The notes: generated by a model from the letters alone, not told the origin. A DNA stretch of 55,921 bases from Selaginella moellendorffii (GCF_000143415.4 NW_003314266.1:3754887-3810807), one strand, 5' to 3'; positions 12,951-25,842 are shown, counted from the stretch's first letter. Made by a program: numbers and translations.

Positions 12951-14819
12951 TATTTTCCACAATACCAACATAGGAGGAAGTATAAAAGAATCAATATGTT
13001 AATGATGAGGCAAAAGAAAATTAATTGCATCCTTATATGAAATGAAAAGCTTATTATATGTCAAATCTCTATGAAAGTGTCAAATATCAATGACAATGTC
13101 AGTGCAGATAGCATAATTGCAAATTATCATTCTCATCTATCACCATCACTTTGTAGCACTTGTATGTTGCCATCTCCGCCTTCAATATCTTGTAAACAAT
13201 TGTATGTGATATGATAGCACCATCTAGAATAAGGTATATTACCTCCAACTAATATCATTTTATTATATATATATATATATTTTTTCTTTTAAAAGTGACA
13301 ATACTATAGTATAGAAAGTAGTTCTAGATCTTACATTCCACTATAGGGTGGCTTAAGAACCCTATATTTTGCACTAGCTAATGTAGTGTTTCCCAAAGGG
13401 ATGTAATTCCTCACCATAAAGTGATAGTGGGTATGTGTCTGTAACTCATTTTTGAATCTATTATACATCCATGTGCTACAATGCTCAAGAAAAGTTTACA
13501 AACCTATAAAGTCATTTGTCTTGTCCAAAAAAAATAGCATATTAAACACCAAATGTAATAGCGTTCTGTGCTTTCAAGTAGTCCTGCCATGTTAAGAGCA
13601 AGATCTTGCAAAAATATATGGCATTACTCTTGAAGTGTTGAAGGCAATCCCTCTCTAGTAGCAAAATCCGGAATTTCATATATAGAAAGTTTTAATTTAG
13701 CTTCACTAGAGCCCTCTGCAGAAAAAGGATTGTTATGTGGAAGTGAAGGTGGAATGTTGGTAGAATTTAGGGGTGGAGGTTGGTATAAAATGCTAAGGGG
13801 CCAAGTACGAGTAGCAGTGACTTTCCTTCGAGCTATTTTAATACAAACTTCCAAAGAGCTCAAAGAAAACAAAACAACTACAATGATTATAACTTTTCTA
13901 GATAGTTTATATACTAAGTTTTGGTCTTGGGAATGAGGTTTATTTATTATGACATTGACAATACTTAGATTTTTGAAATGTTAGTCTCAGAAATAGAGCT
14001 TCATAATCATAGCTTGTTTGTAAACATAAGAGCTTCTAGAATTCTAGATTATCGTGTATACACATTCTCTATCATTGATAAAATCCTATTTTGCTACGCA
14101 TATATTTTTTTTTACACATGCCAAATTTCTAAGGAAATAAATTGCAGGGAAATATAGACCACATTATAGTGGCAAGGCACATTGACATGCTGCCATCCTC
14201 TCGTGTAAGATTGTTTTTCAGTCTTGGAAATGTAGATAAAGTTGATTCTTTGATGTGATATTACTTTTGAGTCTTTTGAAAGATTTCGATTTCTTTTATT
14301 ATTATTCACAAACAACTCCTAAAAACTCTTAATGATGATTCACTACAAAAATATACCTTATTTTTTTCATACAGGAGGATTGCGATATAAGTAGGCAACA
14401 GAGTTTTTAATATGAATTAATATATAAATTACAAATGTTATGGAAAGTTTTATGGAGTAGATTTCTTAATGCTTTCTACTGTACTGTTCATTTCTTCATT
14501 TCTCTTGCTTTGGATTGTTATTTCAGAAGTAATAAGAGCATTTTTATCAATTGTGATAGTGATCTCCACATCCCAAATGGGTAATAAGGACCAAGAGTGT
14601 AATATGGAGATTATGGTAGTGAAACAAAATTAACATTCTTATATTCCTTTGTAGTACAACTCTTACTCATAGATATTTTATTTTCCTTACTTTCCATCTT
14701 CTCAAAAACCCTAAAAAATCTTTTGAATAAAGGAATAGAATGTACAGTTGTAAAAGTATTCAAAATATTAAGTAGTCAAATCAAAATATGATAGCAGTAA
14801 CAGTAGTCATAATAAAATA
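12951..14819. other. AT-rich stretch without recognisable gene
   Basis: Contains a short TA microsatellite near 13262-13280 and scattered short frames. The frame at 13624-13872 (-) and its opposite-strand partner have no recognisable motif. Confidence 0.4.
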
Positions 14820-15805
14820 AAATAACCTTACAAAAGATAGGTTCTCGTGAACTTTGTCTTTTTTAAACCATCTTCGGGTAGGGATATTCTCTCGAAAAGT
14901 GTTCTACTTCACTGTAGTTGAAATATACGTTGTTTCCCATGCTATTAGTTGACTTGACCTTTTTATCTATAAGTTTGTCCCTTTTCTCTTGATTCCCTCA
15001 CATACTTCCTTGCTAGCCACTAGATCTACATTTTCGAAACACCAAGAGTTCATTTTTAGAGAAACTCTTCTTGATTTTCCTTTTGCCATATGTCCCCTTT
15101 GGTTTGGCTCCTTTATTGAACGTGGATCCCGATCTTATTATGTTCCCTTTTTGTAGATTATCATTGAAATGCACCTTAATAATTACATCTAATGCTTCTT
15201 TATAGTTGGTCGGGTTCCAACGTATCATCTCACCTTGAGCCCAGGTCTGCAAGCCTAAGATGAAGGCATGGAACACATCCATATCATCCATATCCGTAAT
15301 AAGTATCCTCTTTGCTATAAACACATTCACATACTCTTGAATGATTCCTATCTGCTTCAGCCTACTTAGCTCATCCCTTAGGTGTAGAGTAGCATTCAGA
15401 GGAACGTAAGTTGCACAGATCCTTGCTTTCATTATTTCCTAAGTGGCCACTGATTCTTCATTGGCCTCTATTATTGTCCACCAACTTAACATTATGGTTT
15501 TGCATATGGGACTTTCTCCAAGTTTGGTAATTGCAACATTCGAAAATAATCTTCCATATTGTAAAACTAATTTTCCACCACCTTATAGTCATTCACTCCC
15601 TTGAAGACTAGTGGGGGCTTTGGTTTATACTTGGGAATTACTTAAGGGACTGATTCCAGTTCAGTTTGTTCGACCTTGTTCGGTTTCGCATCAGTCTCAG
15701 CCAAAGGGTTCATGCCTTCTGCACTACTAGCATTTGTAGTCTTTTGCTTTTTCTTCCACTTCTTGTCATGCTTTATCTTGCATATGAGAGTCTCCAATAA
15801 CTTTG
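14820..15805 (-). pseudogene. gag fragment of the chromovirus family (partial copy)
   Basis: The minus-strand frames 15432-15013 and 15839-15642 align closely with gag of the element at 51-52 kb. They share the block running from KARI.ATYVP.NATLHLRDEL to HWNPTNYKEAL (R for H here), the NDNL segment and the N-terminal KKWKKK run followed by an Ala/Ser-rich stretch. The zinc-knuckle region (about 14870-14940) is present but its Cys codons are damaged. The capsid part between about 15440 and 15640 is shifted out of frame. Homology ends near 15805, just inside the 1.6-kb repeat that starts at 15710, so the duplication includes part of this gag and probably extends left of the window. Confidence 0.75.
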
Positions 15806-17306
15806 AGTATAACCAAAGAAGATAACTATGCATGATCAATACTCAACCAAAACTAAAGCGAAGACCATAAAATGGACTTATATAGATACACAATCTCTTA
15901 ATAAACAAAGTTACAGTATAGGTACTAACATCTCAATCACAAATAATTAAGTTGGACATCACCATCCTTAACCAAGGCACAAGGTTAGTAAAACTAAGTC
16001 AAGATCAGTGAAAGCTCATTACTCTCATAGAATCTAATGAAATGCAAAATGCAACTAACCACCAAGCATAATGTGTATAGAAGAAAGGCATAAATGTAAT
16101 CTTTCTTGAAAAACATAATAACTACTTTTTTATACCAACTCCAAACTCTATTTAACTCAATTACCTTAGCCCCAAAAGGTAATATCATTTTTAAGCCACA
16201 TCATACATACTAAAGTCTAAGCTAATTAAAGTAAACTCTAACTTTTTCACTAATTTGCAATAGCTTTCGAAAACAAAATGGTTTTCAAGCAAAATGATTA
16301 ACAGATTAGCCATTGGAAAAGATTAAAAAGAATGATTCTTTGTCCAAGAATACAAATTCTTAAAACTCAACTAACTTCATCTTACTTATAATTTCACATA
16401 AATTCACCTTAACACAAATTTTCATTACCCAATAACATGCTTAAGTACCGAACAACATGCCCGTATAATTGACATCCAACAATGATATATGTAAATGCAA
16501 AATAAACACATTAAACTTGATCATAAAGATTATGTCTTTAAATATCCATATTGTAATAACACTTTTCATCAATCACTTTCAAGATCCAATATAAAGCCAA
16601 AACACTAATAAAAAAAATGATATGGAAAATCAAGTTTGAAGGAAAAATTCCCCATCACTCAACATAATAATACCACTTCCACTAACATAAGTGTTAGTAA
16701 TGTTAATGTTTTAACTTTACACATTTTTATTCAACAATTTACTCAAAGTACTAATGGATTCACCAATAACCTATAGCAAATGAATGCTATAACTTTTCCA
16801 TCACCTAATAGGCAAATTTTCAAGGAACTAAAGTACCAACATCAATTTAGTATAAAATGGATCACCATCAAGAATCCAACTAAAGCTACTACTATGTGTA
16901 AATATATTAGTATCATCATTAACCACTTTGGGGTTAATCATTATTTGACCAAGCAACTTCATAAACACATTGCTCAAGATCACATGAATATAATATAACA
17001 ATCACAATGACTTGATCATTAATTGAGTAACACCACGAGCAATACCCATGTCACTATTATAGAAGTTTACGTGAGTATCAAATGCCAACTCAATTCGACA
17101 AAATACAACACAAATATTATACCCCACCAATAGAAATTTACATCATCTAACACTACCAACTTCATTCACAACATGGACAAACTCATATCACTCTTTTGCT
17201 AACCAAGCTCAAAACTAATCCGATACCAAACTACTCAAGGAGCAATAGCAAAGTTCATTGGAAAAGAATTGAGCATTGCAACCTAAGCCTTCTAATAGCA
17301 AACCTA
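15710..17306. repeat. Right copy of the 1.6-kb near-identical direct repeat
   Basis: Counterpart of 1-1596 (see there). On the left this copy is continuous with the gag fragment; on the right it continues into AT-rich DNA at 17307. The near-complete identity contrasts with the heavy decay of everything around it. Confidence 0.9.
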
Positions 17307-17799
17307 AGTAAAATGGTTTAACACTTCACTATTATCCATTAATGACTCACCATTTGTAAAATTATTATGCCCAACATACATCGAAATAGAGACTCTTAAT
17401 TGCATGATGTGAATACGAGCAATGAGATCACACCTTGTTACAAATTATCTCTCAAAAAAGAGAAAATGATTTTTATGTTTAATCTTTTGTCTCTAATGAC
17501 TCTTTTTCGTCTTAACTTGACTAAACCTCAAATTTGCTTTCGCACTGCCTTCAGTTCAATCAAAGAAAAGTGAATGACAAAGCATGGTAATAACTACTTG
17601 AACTAATAGACTAATCCTTACAATTTTGATTGATCCATTTATAATTATGCTTAGGAAGGATTTATTAGTGCTTTTCTAAACAACTATGGACTAGCCTATT
17701 CACCACTCTTTACAAACCCAAAGGAGGTTTACTTTAACCTATGGAAAATATGTTAATATTAATCTTGCTAACTCAAAATGTAATTCTAATTTGCTAATG

Positions 17800-18375
17800 C
17801 GTTATAGCGCATATGATCATAAGATGAGATTTGGATATACTGTCATTGTGAATCCTAGGAACCTTGGGGGATAAATAGGGATAAAATAGCCACTAAAGGC
17901 TTTTTCATCAAACAATTGCCCCTTTTCCAGTTGGCATAAGGAGAGAGAGATAGGGTGCGCTACATGTAATATCGGATGTGGTATCGATTCCCATTGATTA
18001 GTAGCTATTTAAAATATAATATACCCTTGAACAAAGTGTATCCTTACTCATAATAAATTTTAAATCGTATGTATTGGGCATCCATGCATACGTTCTTCCT
18101 CTTATGGAGCATGCATAGATGAAGATATTCACTATGGGACTGCGGTACAGGTGGATGATCTGCCTCACATAAAATAATTGATTAGTAAATGTTGTTAGTT
18201 AGTAGTTAATAAGGACATTAACATTTCTAAAGGGGTGATGAGTATAGCGAATGTGATCATGAGATAAAATTTAGATATACTATCACTATGGATTTTTAAA
18301 ACCTTTCTTATCAAGCAATTACCCCTTTTTTAGTTGGCTTAAGGGGAGAGAGATAGGGCACGTTACATATGCCTC
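17800..18375 (+). repeat. Diverged direct repeat, about 140-165 bp, two copies
   Basis: The blocks 17800-17965 and 18237-18375 share the sequence running from 'tatagcg..tatgatca' to a purine-rich tract 'aaggagagagagatagggt' / 'aaggggagagagatagggc', with several internal differences. The purine tract resembles a retrotransposon polypurine tract, so these may be tails of a decayed LTR element. The rest of 17307-18859 shows no gene. Confidence 0.5.
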
Positions 18376-18859
18376 ATTTATGAGCCCAAGCACAAACTTA
18401 TGCAAATGGTATACCTTATATCCATCCTATAAGCCCAAACAAAAGTTTATATAATTTAGTATGAAAAGGTAACCAAAATCCATACCCAAGGGACACATAT
18501 GAAGCCATAACAACCAAATATGTACCCACTTGGATCATCATTTTCATTTCTGTGTATACAACGAGACTAGTTAGCCAATCTCATTAAATAGTACTTATTA
18601 AAACTCATTCTTTGATACCAAATATAACGCACATAGTTTTCACTCTTTATCTTATGTTGTTTTACCATAGGATAACCATGAAGTAAAATCTTAACCTTTA
18701 GACACATGGGCCAAAGATAGTGGAACAGAATGTGAGTTTAAGACTTTGGGCCATTGAACAAAGAGACATAGCCAAACTCTTAAGCATATAGCTAAAGAGC
18801 ATAGGAAACTAGAGCACAAAACAACTCTCAAATGTATAGCCTAAGGAACAAAGGGATCG

Positions 18860-20376
18860 TATGAGACATAAAATCTCAAGGCCCTAAAAAGGAGCCAAAA
18901 GGGTGCCACGTGGTAGTGGCTGAGGTGGAAGCCAAATGAGGGTAATACATATGGACTAAAAGCTCTGACTTGAAAAGTCAAAAGTGGGAGTAAAACTCCC
19001 AACGGAGTGCTCAAGGAACGAGCACGACACAAACAATAAGAGAGTCAATAGAAAAGGGACACAAGAGGACCAACACATGATATGAGATAGAGTTTGAGAT
19101 GGACTGAGATAGACTGAGATAGAGTCCAAGATAGAGTTCGAGATGGACCCGAGATGGAGTCTGAGATGGAGTTCGAAATGGAGTTTGAGAGGGAGTCTGA
19201 GATGAAGTCCGAGATGGACCCAAGATGGAGTCTAAGATGGAGTCTAAGATGGACCGAAATAGAGTCCGAAATGGACCAAGATAGAGTCCGAGATGGACTA
19301 AAGATGGACCCGAGATGGACTTGAGATGGAGTCCAAGATGGAGTTCGAGAAGGACCTGAGACCAAGACAGAGACCGAGACCAAGACTGAGACCGAGACTG
19401 AGACCGAATTTGAGTCCGAGTCCGAGTTCGAGTTCGAGGGTGAAAGCCCAAAGCATTCATCTCCCAGACCCTAGGGGGTTTGGTGATCTCCAAAAATATA
19501 GTAGGGGGAGGATTCTAGTGGAGCCAATTTGGCTAGGAAAGGCTAGTGTGACCAAGGAAGGCTATACCCACATGGCGGGTGATGATAAAACCATTGAGGA
19601 ATTCAAGGCTAAAGTGAATATAGACAGACAAGCGAGGTAATTTGGCAAAGTGTTCAAGAGTTGACTCTAACTTCTTCAGGAGATTAAATGATCGATGCTC
19701 CCAATCCAAGTATGGGTGGCACTACCTACTTGGATACCAAGTGTGGCTCATCGAAATCTCACTCTAAGCCCATGGCTAGAGCACCAAAGGTAGAAGTTGG
19801 GGAGAGTACCTATGAGGCTCACATAGAGCTATAATATTCCGAAATGTTGTCCCAAAGTCCCAGACTGTGGAAAAGAAGTGGAGCAATCCTCTAGTGTAGT
19901 GATCAAGGATACGATCATATGGTGAGGAAGTCCTAAAGAACAGTAGGACTTAGTAGTCTAGCCCTTAGGCCTTGACCCAGTGGTGGTGTTGGCAAGCATA
20001 GTCGTGGATGAAGAAGGACTTGGTAAGGACAGAAGAAGGGTGCCAAGGCGTGGTCAAGGGATGACCATTCGTGAATGGATGGCATAGTCTTTAAGAGATG
20101 GACTGTGATGCAGGTGGCATTGGATCACATGTATAACAAAAGTGAATGAGCATGGCCTTAGTGTAATGGGCTGATATATCAGTGGTACTTTTGGGTGTTG
20201 GTCATGGGATCAAATACGTGAAGCACTTAGACTAGGTGTAAAGTTTGAGTAGCATGGATGGGCTAGCAAGCCCCAAGTCCGGAATTGGACTTATGGAGGT
20301 TGTGAGTGAGACTCCTCCGAGTGGTCGAAGGTGTGGTTAAGTGACTAAAGCAAAATGGAAAATTTAGTCGCTTACA
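18860..20376 (+). mobile_element. LTR family 1, full-length LTR (copy B)
   Basis: A 1,517-bp LTR beginning TATGAGACAT (TGTGAGACAC in the better-kept copies D and E) and ending ...CGCTTACA. It contains a purine-rich minisatellite of gagatggagtc / gagaccgagac units (19085-19440) and then a conserved part shared with copies A, C, D and E. The downstream primer-binding site marks it as a 5' LTR on the plus strand. The frames at 19011-19493 (-) and 19326-19640 (+) translate the minisatellite and are not genes. Confidence 0.85.
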
Positions 20377-20378
20377 AT

Positions 20379-20392
20379 TTAGTATCAAAGCT
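20379..20392 (+). other. Primer-binding site (initiator tRNA-Met type), decayed
   Basis: Directly after LTR copy B comes attt followed by agtatcaaagc, two transitions away from the plant consensus ggtatcagagc. This orients the element on the plus strand and supports plant origin. Confidence 0.75.
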
Positions 20393-21357
20393 TTTCCTTA
20401 ATCCGACTTTTATTGGTGTTCAAGTATATCACCACTGGTGTTAGCATTGGAAGGTCCTAGGAGTGGGGCTATCCTTGAGTAGCAGGTCGGGAAGATATAA
20501 CTCTCCATTGCAGTTTATGTGTGAACTTGTAGACGAGATGGTGGATAGAAAAGGGCTAATAATGGAATGACTTTGGGATTTTGGGAATAGTATAAAGTTT
20601 TCCTCAAAGAGTTGAGGATGTGATCTAAATGAGCTTTTGACTTAGCAAACTGGCTAATGTAATTATGGTAAACAACAATAGTTGGGATCATAGGGAAGGT
20701 AAAGATTCCAAAACAATAAAGGAGTAACAAGATCATTATCATATAGTTGAGGCTGGTGCTCATCAATTTGAGACTAGAATTAATGATCATAGAATGTCCA
20801 ATATGGATGAGGACATAAATCCTTGAAATGGTAGCTGAGGCTACCTTTTATAAATGCTAGAACAAACCCACGGAGTTAGGGGTGTGTTTAGAGGATGAGT
20901 TGGTATTCTCATCAGATAAACGATAGTCCTAAGGGGCAAAAGGTAGCCCACAGGGAATGGAAAATAGTCAAGTGTTGGAGTAACACTTGTAAAGATGGTC
21001 CTTATATGTAGGATATGAATACAAAAAGTTGTATTCTAATGAACTGACATCTTAAAAGTAGGACCTAATGGGTCATCGAATTAGCAAAGTCTAAAGAAGC
21101 TGGATGACTCAAGTAGAGTCAAAAAATGGTCCTAAAGAATTAATAGAAGCATTTGAACTAAGGTGTGTTATGCCCCACGAAGAATGGGGAGGATCATAAG
21201 ATCCAAGTATGAGAACAATGAGTATCTTGTTGAGGGCAGAATGTGCCATATTAAAGTCATAGGAAAGGTCTTCTCAGAAGAAAACAATTTTGACACAAAA
21301 TTGTGTGTAAACACTATAGTGCAGTGCTAATGGATAGTTGGCATAAAAAACAACTAT
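20393..21357 (+). other. Internal remnant of the family-1 retroelement
   Basis: Leader-like DNA after the primer-binding site with no preserved gag or pol frame. It is interrupted at 21357 by the Harbinger element and appears to resume at 25091 for about 50 bp before LTR copy C. Confidence 0.45.
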
Positions 21358-21696
21358 GGAGCCATTCGCACCTGTGCTTTATATAAAAATATTTTAAAAT
21401 GTATATTTTAATTTTTGTGACTGTTGCATTCGCACTTTAGTAGTTTTTAGGTTGTTTTAAGCTTTAAATATGCATTTTAAAACATTTTCATTCCCACTTG
21501 CATAAGTTTTTGTGGTAAAAATTTAACGTAAAACACTAGTGACTTCGCACTTGACTTACTTTAAAATGTCTTCAAAATAGCATTCGAACATGTTTTAAAA
21601 TATTTTAAAATTTCAAATTTAATTCAAATTCGAAATGCTAACCCTAAATTTCAATTTCAAATTTCAAATTTCAAATATTAAACTTGAACATAGCAA

Positions 21697-23045
21697 TCAC
21701 GCAGTTCTACGACGCCGTAAACATAAGAAGTTGGTTAAGTTCTCTCGGACCTCCTGTGCATCCTCCGGCCCACCCAAGTCTTCCTGTGGTTCTCCCTCAG
21801 CCACAATAGAATCCCTGTAATCTTTGAAAATCTCTACTTCCTTCAAGGCTTGAATGTGTTTCTCCCATGCTTTGATCTCGGCATTGATGTTTGTCTCACC
21901 AACATCAATCAAGAAGTTGTGCAAGATGCAACAACTTTTGATGATGTTCGACAGGTACTTCGGCTTGATCCTTTGTTTTTGATCCAAGCATTTGAATTTC
22001 ATTTTCAAGAGTCCAAATGCTTCAATAACAATCCGGGCCAGATGGTGTTGCTGGTTGTACTCTGCCTCAGTCACCGTCAATTGGGAACTTGTTTCAAATG
22101 AATAATTGAGAAAAAAAAAAAAACAATCAGCTTACCCAAGTGAGGGATCATCAAGTGCTGCTGTAGTTGGTAGCCTTTGTCTCCCACCAGGTATGGCTCA
22201 ATCCACTCATCAAAAGCAAACTCCCAAGGAACTGTGAGTAATTCCCTTGCTTGGATCTTGTGGCATAGCCTGGAGTTCTGAAAAACCCTCATGTCATGAA
22301 CACTCCTTGGGAAAAAAAAAACCAATTAGATGTATAGAAGAAAAAAATTAAAAGTAATTACCTAGCCAGCCTGCATAGATACTCAAGAACCTTTTCTGAG
22401 TGTTAATAACCCCTTGCAAGATCACGAGTACCGTTGCTTTCGATCAAAGTAGCCCTCACCATCCAGGCCAACTGGTCGAATAATCTCGAAATGTGTACAG
22501 TCGATCGCCCCAGCCACATTAGGGAGACGGGTCTTGGTGATTTGCTGAAAATCTGCCGCCACAGCTCTAACCTCCACTGCTGTCTCCGAGAATTGAATCT
22601 TGTACCTGAGGCACTTGACGATTGCAGAAGTTGTTTGCACCACAATGTCATGTGCAGTGGCTTCCTTGATCCCAAACTTGTCAGACAGGTCGGAGTAGTC
22701 GGTGTTCTTGAACAACTTGTACAAGGTGACCCCCAAACGAACATCCACTAGCACCACTCTCCTAAACTTTGTATCCTGCTTGCAGATTTCAGCCTCCAGA
22801 ATGCTACAAAGCCCGAAGAACGTCTTCTTCTCCATCCTCAACTTCCGCTTCCATCGACCAGGGTCATACAACTCCATGAAGAACTTGCTCCATGTTGTCA
22901 TACACCGCGGCTTCACCCACCAGAGACCGGTGTCAAGTCGCTTGGACAAGATTGCTTGACAAAGCTTGTCTTCGTCGTCCTCCTCGTTCGGAAGAGTTTG
23001 TGCCACCGGGGTCTTGTCATCGATAATGGATTGAAAAGCCTCCAT
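21697..23045 (-). pseudogene. Harbinger DDE transposase (ORF2), one frameshift
   Basis: The DDE nuclease of PIF/Harbinger transposons cuts and joins the element. The first exon starts at the ATG at 23045 (MEAFQSI) and carries a helical N-terminal domain and the first catalytic Asp in the AIDCTHFEI motif. The second exon (22305 downward) has the second Asp in VGDKGYQ. The third part (about 22080-21697) has RIVIEAFGLLK with the catalytic Glu. A 56-bp intron (22306-22361) has GT...AG ends. A one-base deletion near 22425, straight after a YFDRKQRYS motif, breaks the frame. A second short intron lies around 22085-22132, and its exact acceptor leaves the frame one base off. Length is close to the usual 380-430 residues. 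It is probably inactive now, but only barely. Confidence 0.85.
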
Positions 23046-23311
23046 AGCGAGAAACAAAACTTGCAAAATAAGCAAGATTACCTTGTTCCTCAATAAGGCA
23101 TCGATGACTGTTGCTTGATTGTTGAAAGAACCATGTTCCTCCTGAGCATCTCTTTTGTTTTCCCTGGAAGCATCTTCTGTTTCCTCAGGTTGAACTGTTG
23201 CAAGATCCTGAAAAAAAAAATGGTTAGAAAAATCTAAAATATCATAGCCTAAACATAGTTTAGTTTAATATTAATAATTAACGTCCCCCTAAAATCCCGA
23301 AAACAAGATGG

Positions 23312-24196
23312 CTAACTCCTGGATGCAGCCCCGTTCAAGAAGTTGGAGATGGAGCTTGCAAGGTTGGAGATGGCTCCAGCTAAAACTGTTGCAGCTACAG
23401 CCTTTTCCTTCTCAGCTAGGCTATTCTCCTTCATGCAAACAATGCTCTCTTTTTGCCACGCTAGATTCTGCTCATTTCGAGTAGCAGTAAGAGCATTCCC
23501 CTCAGCGAGCAAAGTTGTCATGCTTTTCTCGGCCTTCTTCAAGTTCTTCCGCTTCCCTGAACTCCCTGGCACCTGTGTAGCATCTCCAGGAGGATCAACA
23601 CCATCCGTGGGATCCTCCTCGTAAGCTTCCTCTTCCGGAGCATCTGAATCAGCAAGAAATGTTGGAGATGTTGATGTTTGCTTCGCTAGGAATTCATCCA
23701 TGATGTTGAAGTACTTGACTGGGAACACCTTCAAGTTCAGCTTCACCGGCATAAGTCGCTTCGCATCCTCGTGGCTCAAGCTAAAGTCGTCGGGGTTTCC
23801 AGTTTTCCTCTGGAAATCGGAAACGCACTTGTAGTTATTGCAAAGGTTGTTCCAGCGAGTCTGGCAAGCCTTCCAATCTTGCTGCATGCCAGCAGCCTGC
23901 ATCTTCTTCGCAATCCTCTTCCAGCGATCAGTTGCTGTCAATATCATCTCCTTGCTGCCCTGCATAGCCCCAATCTTTCCAAGATGATCTTCCCGTTTGA
24001 AGTCAATGAGGGAAGTTGTCTCATCATCCCCCCAGTTTTTCCCGTGTTTCTTCCTCACTTTCTTCACGACATGAACACATGCCTCCCCTTCCTCGTCATC
24101 ATCGCCTTCCTCTTCATCACCCCGATCATCTTCTTCCACCTCCTATTCAACGGCAACGTCATCCTGCTCCTCCAAGTTATGAAACCAGAACTGCAT
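23312..24196 (-). CDS. Harbinger Myb/SANT-like DNA-binding protein (ORF1)
   Basis: This partner protein binds the transposon ends and helps the nuclease into the nucleus. A trihelix/Myb-like domain occupies roughly residues 55-150, with spaced tryptophans (GKNWGDDET, TDRWKRIAKK, CQTRWNNL). An acidic N-terminal run (EEDDRGDEEEGDDDEE) precedes it, and a C-terminal helix (NALTATRNEQ to ISNLASSISNFL) follows, the usual plan of plant PIF ORF1. The ATG at 24196 (MQFWFHNL) is a good start, but a TAG at 24143-24145 lies 17 codons in; the uninterrupted part is 24139-23312. The lone stop may be a CAG-to-TAG change. It lies upstream of, and on the same strand as, the nuclease gene. Confidence 0.8.
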
Positions 24197-24301
24197 ATAC
24201 TGCTATCCTGGTGACTGCTCCTACTCCAGGTCACCTACTTTGCCACCCTAAACCCGAAACCACTCTCCTAGAATCTGAGCTAAACTTGGTTTGAAGCTTA
24301 C

Positions 24302-24748
24302 CTCGTTGGTTGTCGTAGAAGAGAATTCAGAGAACAATCAAGTTCTAGAAGCCGTGGGGGGAGAAGCTCCAGCTCCCTATGCTACAGCTCCCCATGCTCC
24401 AGCTCCCCGTGCTACAGCTCCCTGTGCTCTAGCTCCAAGTCCGCCCTGATTGAGGCCAAGATTTGAGAGATCGGCATCTCCACGGCCTCGGCCCTGAGGC
24501 AGCCTGCCTCCTCGAGCAACAGCTGGGCCTGGTGCTCGTCCTCCAACCCCAAATGCTCCTCCACCACAATTGCTCCTCACTCCACGAGCAGCACCTTCTC
24601 ACTGGATGCCACTGCCCCAAACCCGCACCATCTCCTCGTCAAACCCTACAGCTCCTCCTTCCCCAAAATCAGCTCCTCCTCCTTCCTGCATTGAATCCCC
24701 AACAGGATCTAACCCTAGGGTGATGACTGCTGTCGGCTCCCCTGCCAT
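24302..24748 (-). pseudogene. GC-rich, Gly/Arg-rich 5' exon candidate of the Harbinger Myb-like gene
   Basis: An ATG at 24748 opens a Gly- and Arg-rich frame interrupted by TGA at 24599-24601 and later stops. The stretch ends in a good donor (CGAG|GTAAGC at 24302/24301). It may be an upstream exon or leader of the Myb-like gene. Composition is very GC-rich compared with the flanks, and no domain is recognisable. A run of 23 C residues sits just outside at 24865-24887. Confidence 0.3.
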
Positions 24749-25142
24749 AAAATGCCTGAGCTCACGGCAGCTCGCGGCAAAAATCTGAAATGCCCTAATC
24801 AGGGTGCTGGAATCTTTGGGGAATCTCAGAGATTCCTTTTAAAAATATTTTAAGTTTAAAAGAACCCCCCCCCCCCCCCCCCCCCCCATCTTTTAAAATT
24901 GGTCTGAATGTTTTAAAAAGTGAAAATATTGTGTTAAAGTTAGCACTATGTGTGAATTAAAATGTTTTTAAAAAATATCCTAAATTTTAATGTAAAGTAA
25001 TTTACTTTATTTTAAAACATAGTGCAAATGTACTCATCACTTAAATTTAGCACATTTCAAGAATAAAGAGTAGGTGCGAATGGCTCCTATATTGGTCTTG
25101 GCAAAGACCTAGACACAAGTAAAAAAGTGTCATAAAGGTAGA

Positions 25143-25842
25143 TCTAAACAACTAAATTTTCTATTCTACTTTAGTCACTTAACCACACCTTCAACCACTT
25201 AGAGGAGTCTCACTCACCACCTCTATAAGTTTTATTCCAGATTTAGGGACTTGCTAGCCTCGAGAATGGCATTCATGCCACTCAACCATTGCACTTGGTC
25301 CAAGTGCTCCACGTGTCCAATCCCTTAACTGACACCCAAAGGTACCACCAACATACTAGCCCGTTATACTAAGACCATGCTTATTCACCTTTATTACACC
25401 GGTGATCCAACACCACTTGCATCACAATCCCATCTCTCAAAAACTGGGCCATCCATCCACGAGTGGTCATCCTAAATCCACTTTTTAGCATCCTTAGGAT
25501 GCCCACCAACATGGGGAACAACCTTCCCTAATATCTCTTTTCTGGTCTCCACCAAATCCCTTTCTGACTATGGCTGTATTCGCCAACATTGCCACTGGAT
25601 CAAGGCCCACAGGCCCGACTACTAAGTCCCACTATCCTCTGGGACTTTCTCACCATATGACCATATCCTTGGTCACTACACTAGAGGACTGCTCCTCTTC
25701 CTTTCCACAGTCTAGGACTTTGGGACAACATTTTGGAATACTGTGGCCCTACATGAGCTTCATAGATACTCTCCCTAGCTTCCACCTTTGGTGCTTTAGC
25801 CATGGGCTTAGAGTGAGGTTCCGATGAGCCACACCCGGTATC
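25143..25842 (-). mobile_element. LTR family 1, truncated (copy C)
   Basis: Reverse complement of the 3' half of LTR copy B, from near the 3' terminus (tctaaacaactaaatttt, decayed terminal CA) to the block equivalent to about 19730-19800 of copy B. It ends where the TGTCAG LTR of the next element begins at 25843, so that element inserted here. The frames on both strands are shadows. Confidence 0.75.

Larger units (their letters stand above)
21358..25087 (-). mobile_element. PIF/Harbinger DNA transposon, 3.7 kb
   Basis: The ends are inverted repeats: 16 bp GGAGCCATTCGCACCT at the left and its reverse complement at 25072-25087, with weaker similarity further in. Both flanks carry the 3-bp duplication TAT (21355-21357 and 25088-25090), matching the 3-bp target duplication of PIF/Harbinger. 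Short motifs like cattcgcac recur just inside the ends, as expected of subterminal transposase sites. It carries two genes on the minus strand, the Myb-like protein upstream and the DDE nuclease downstream. It is much better preserved than its surroundings, so it arrived late. Confidence 0.9.

Noticed and set aside
19011-19640. Long Ser/Arg- or Glu-rich frames on both strands.
   Set aside because: They translate the GAGTCC minisatellite of the LTR; the same happens at 43393-43712, 46744-47007 and 54590-55064.
24865-24887. Run of 23 C residues (and 20 C at 46671-46690) as a functional element.
   Set aside because: Homopolymer runs of this kind are common mutation and assembly products; nothing beside them suggests a role.
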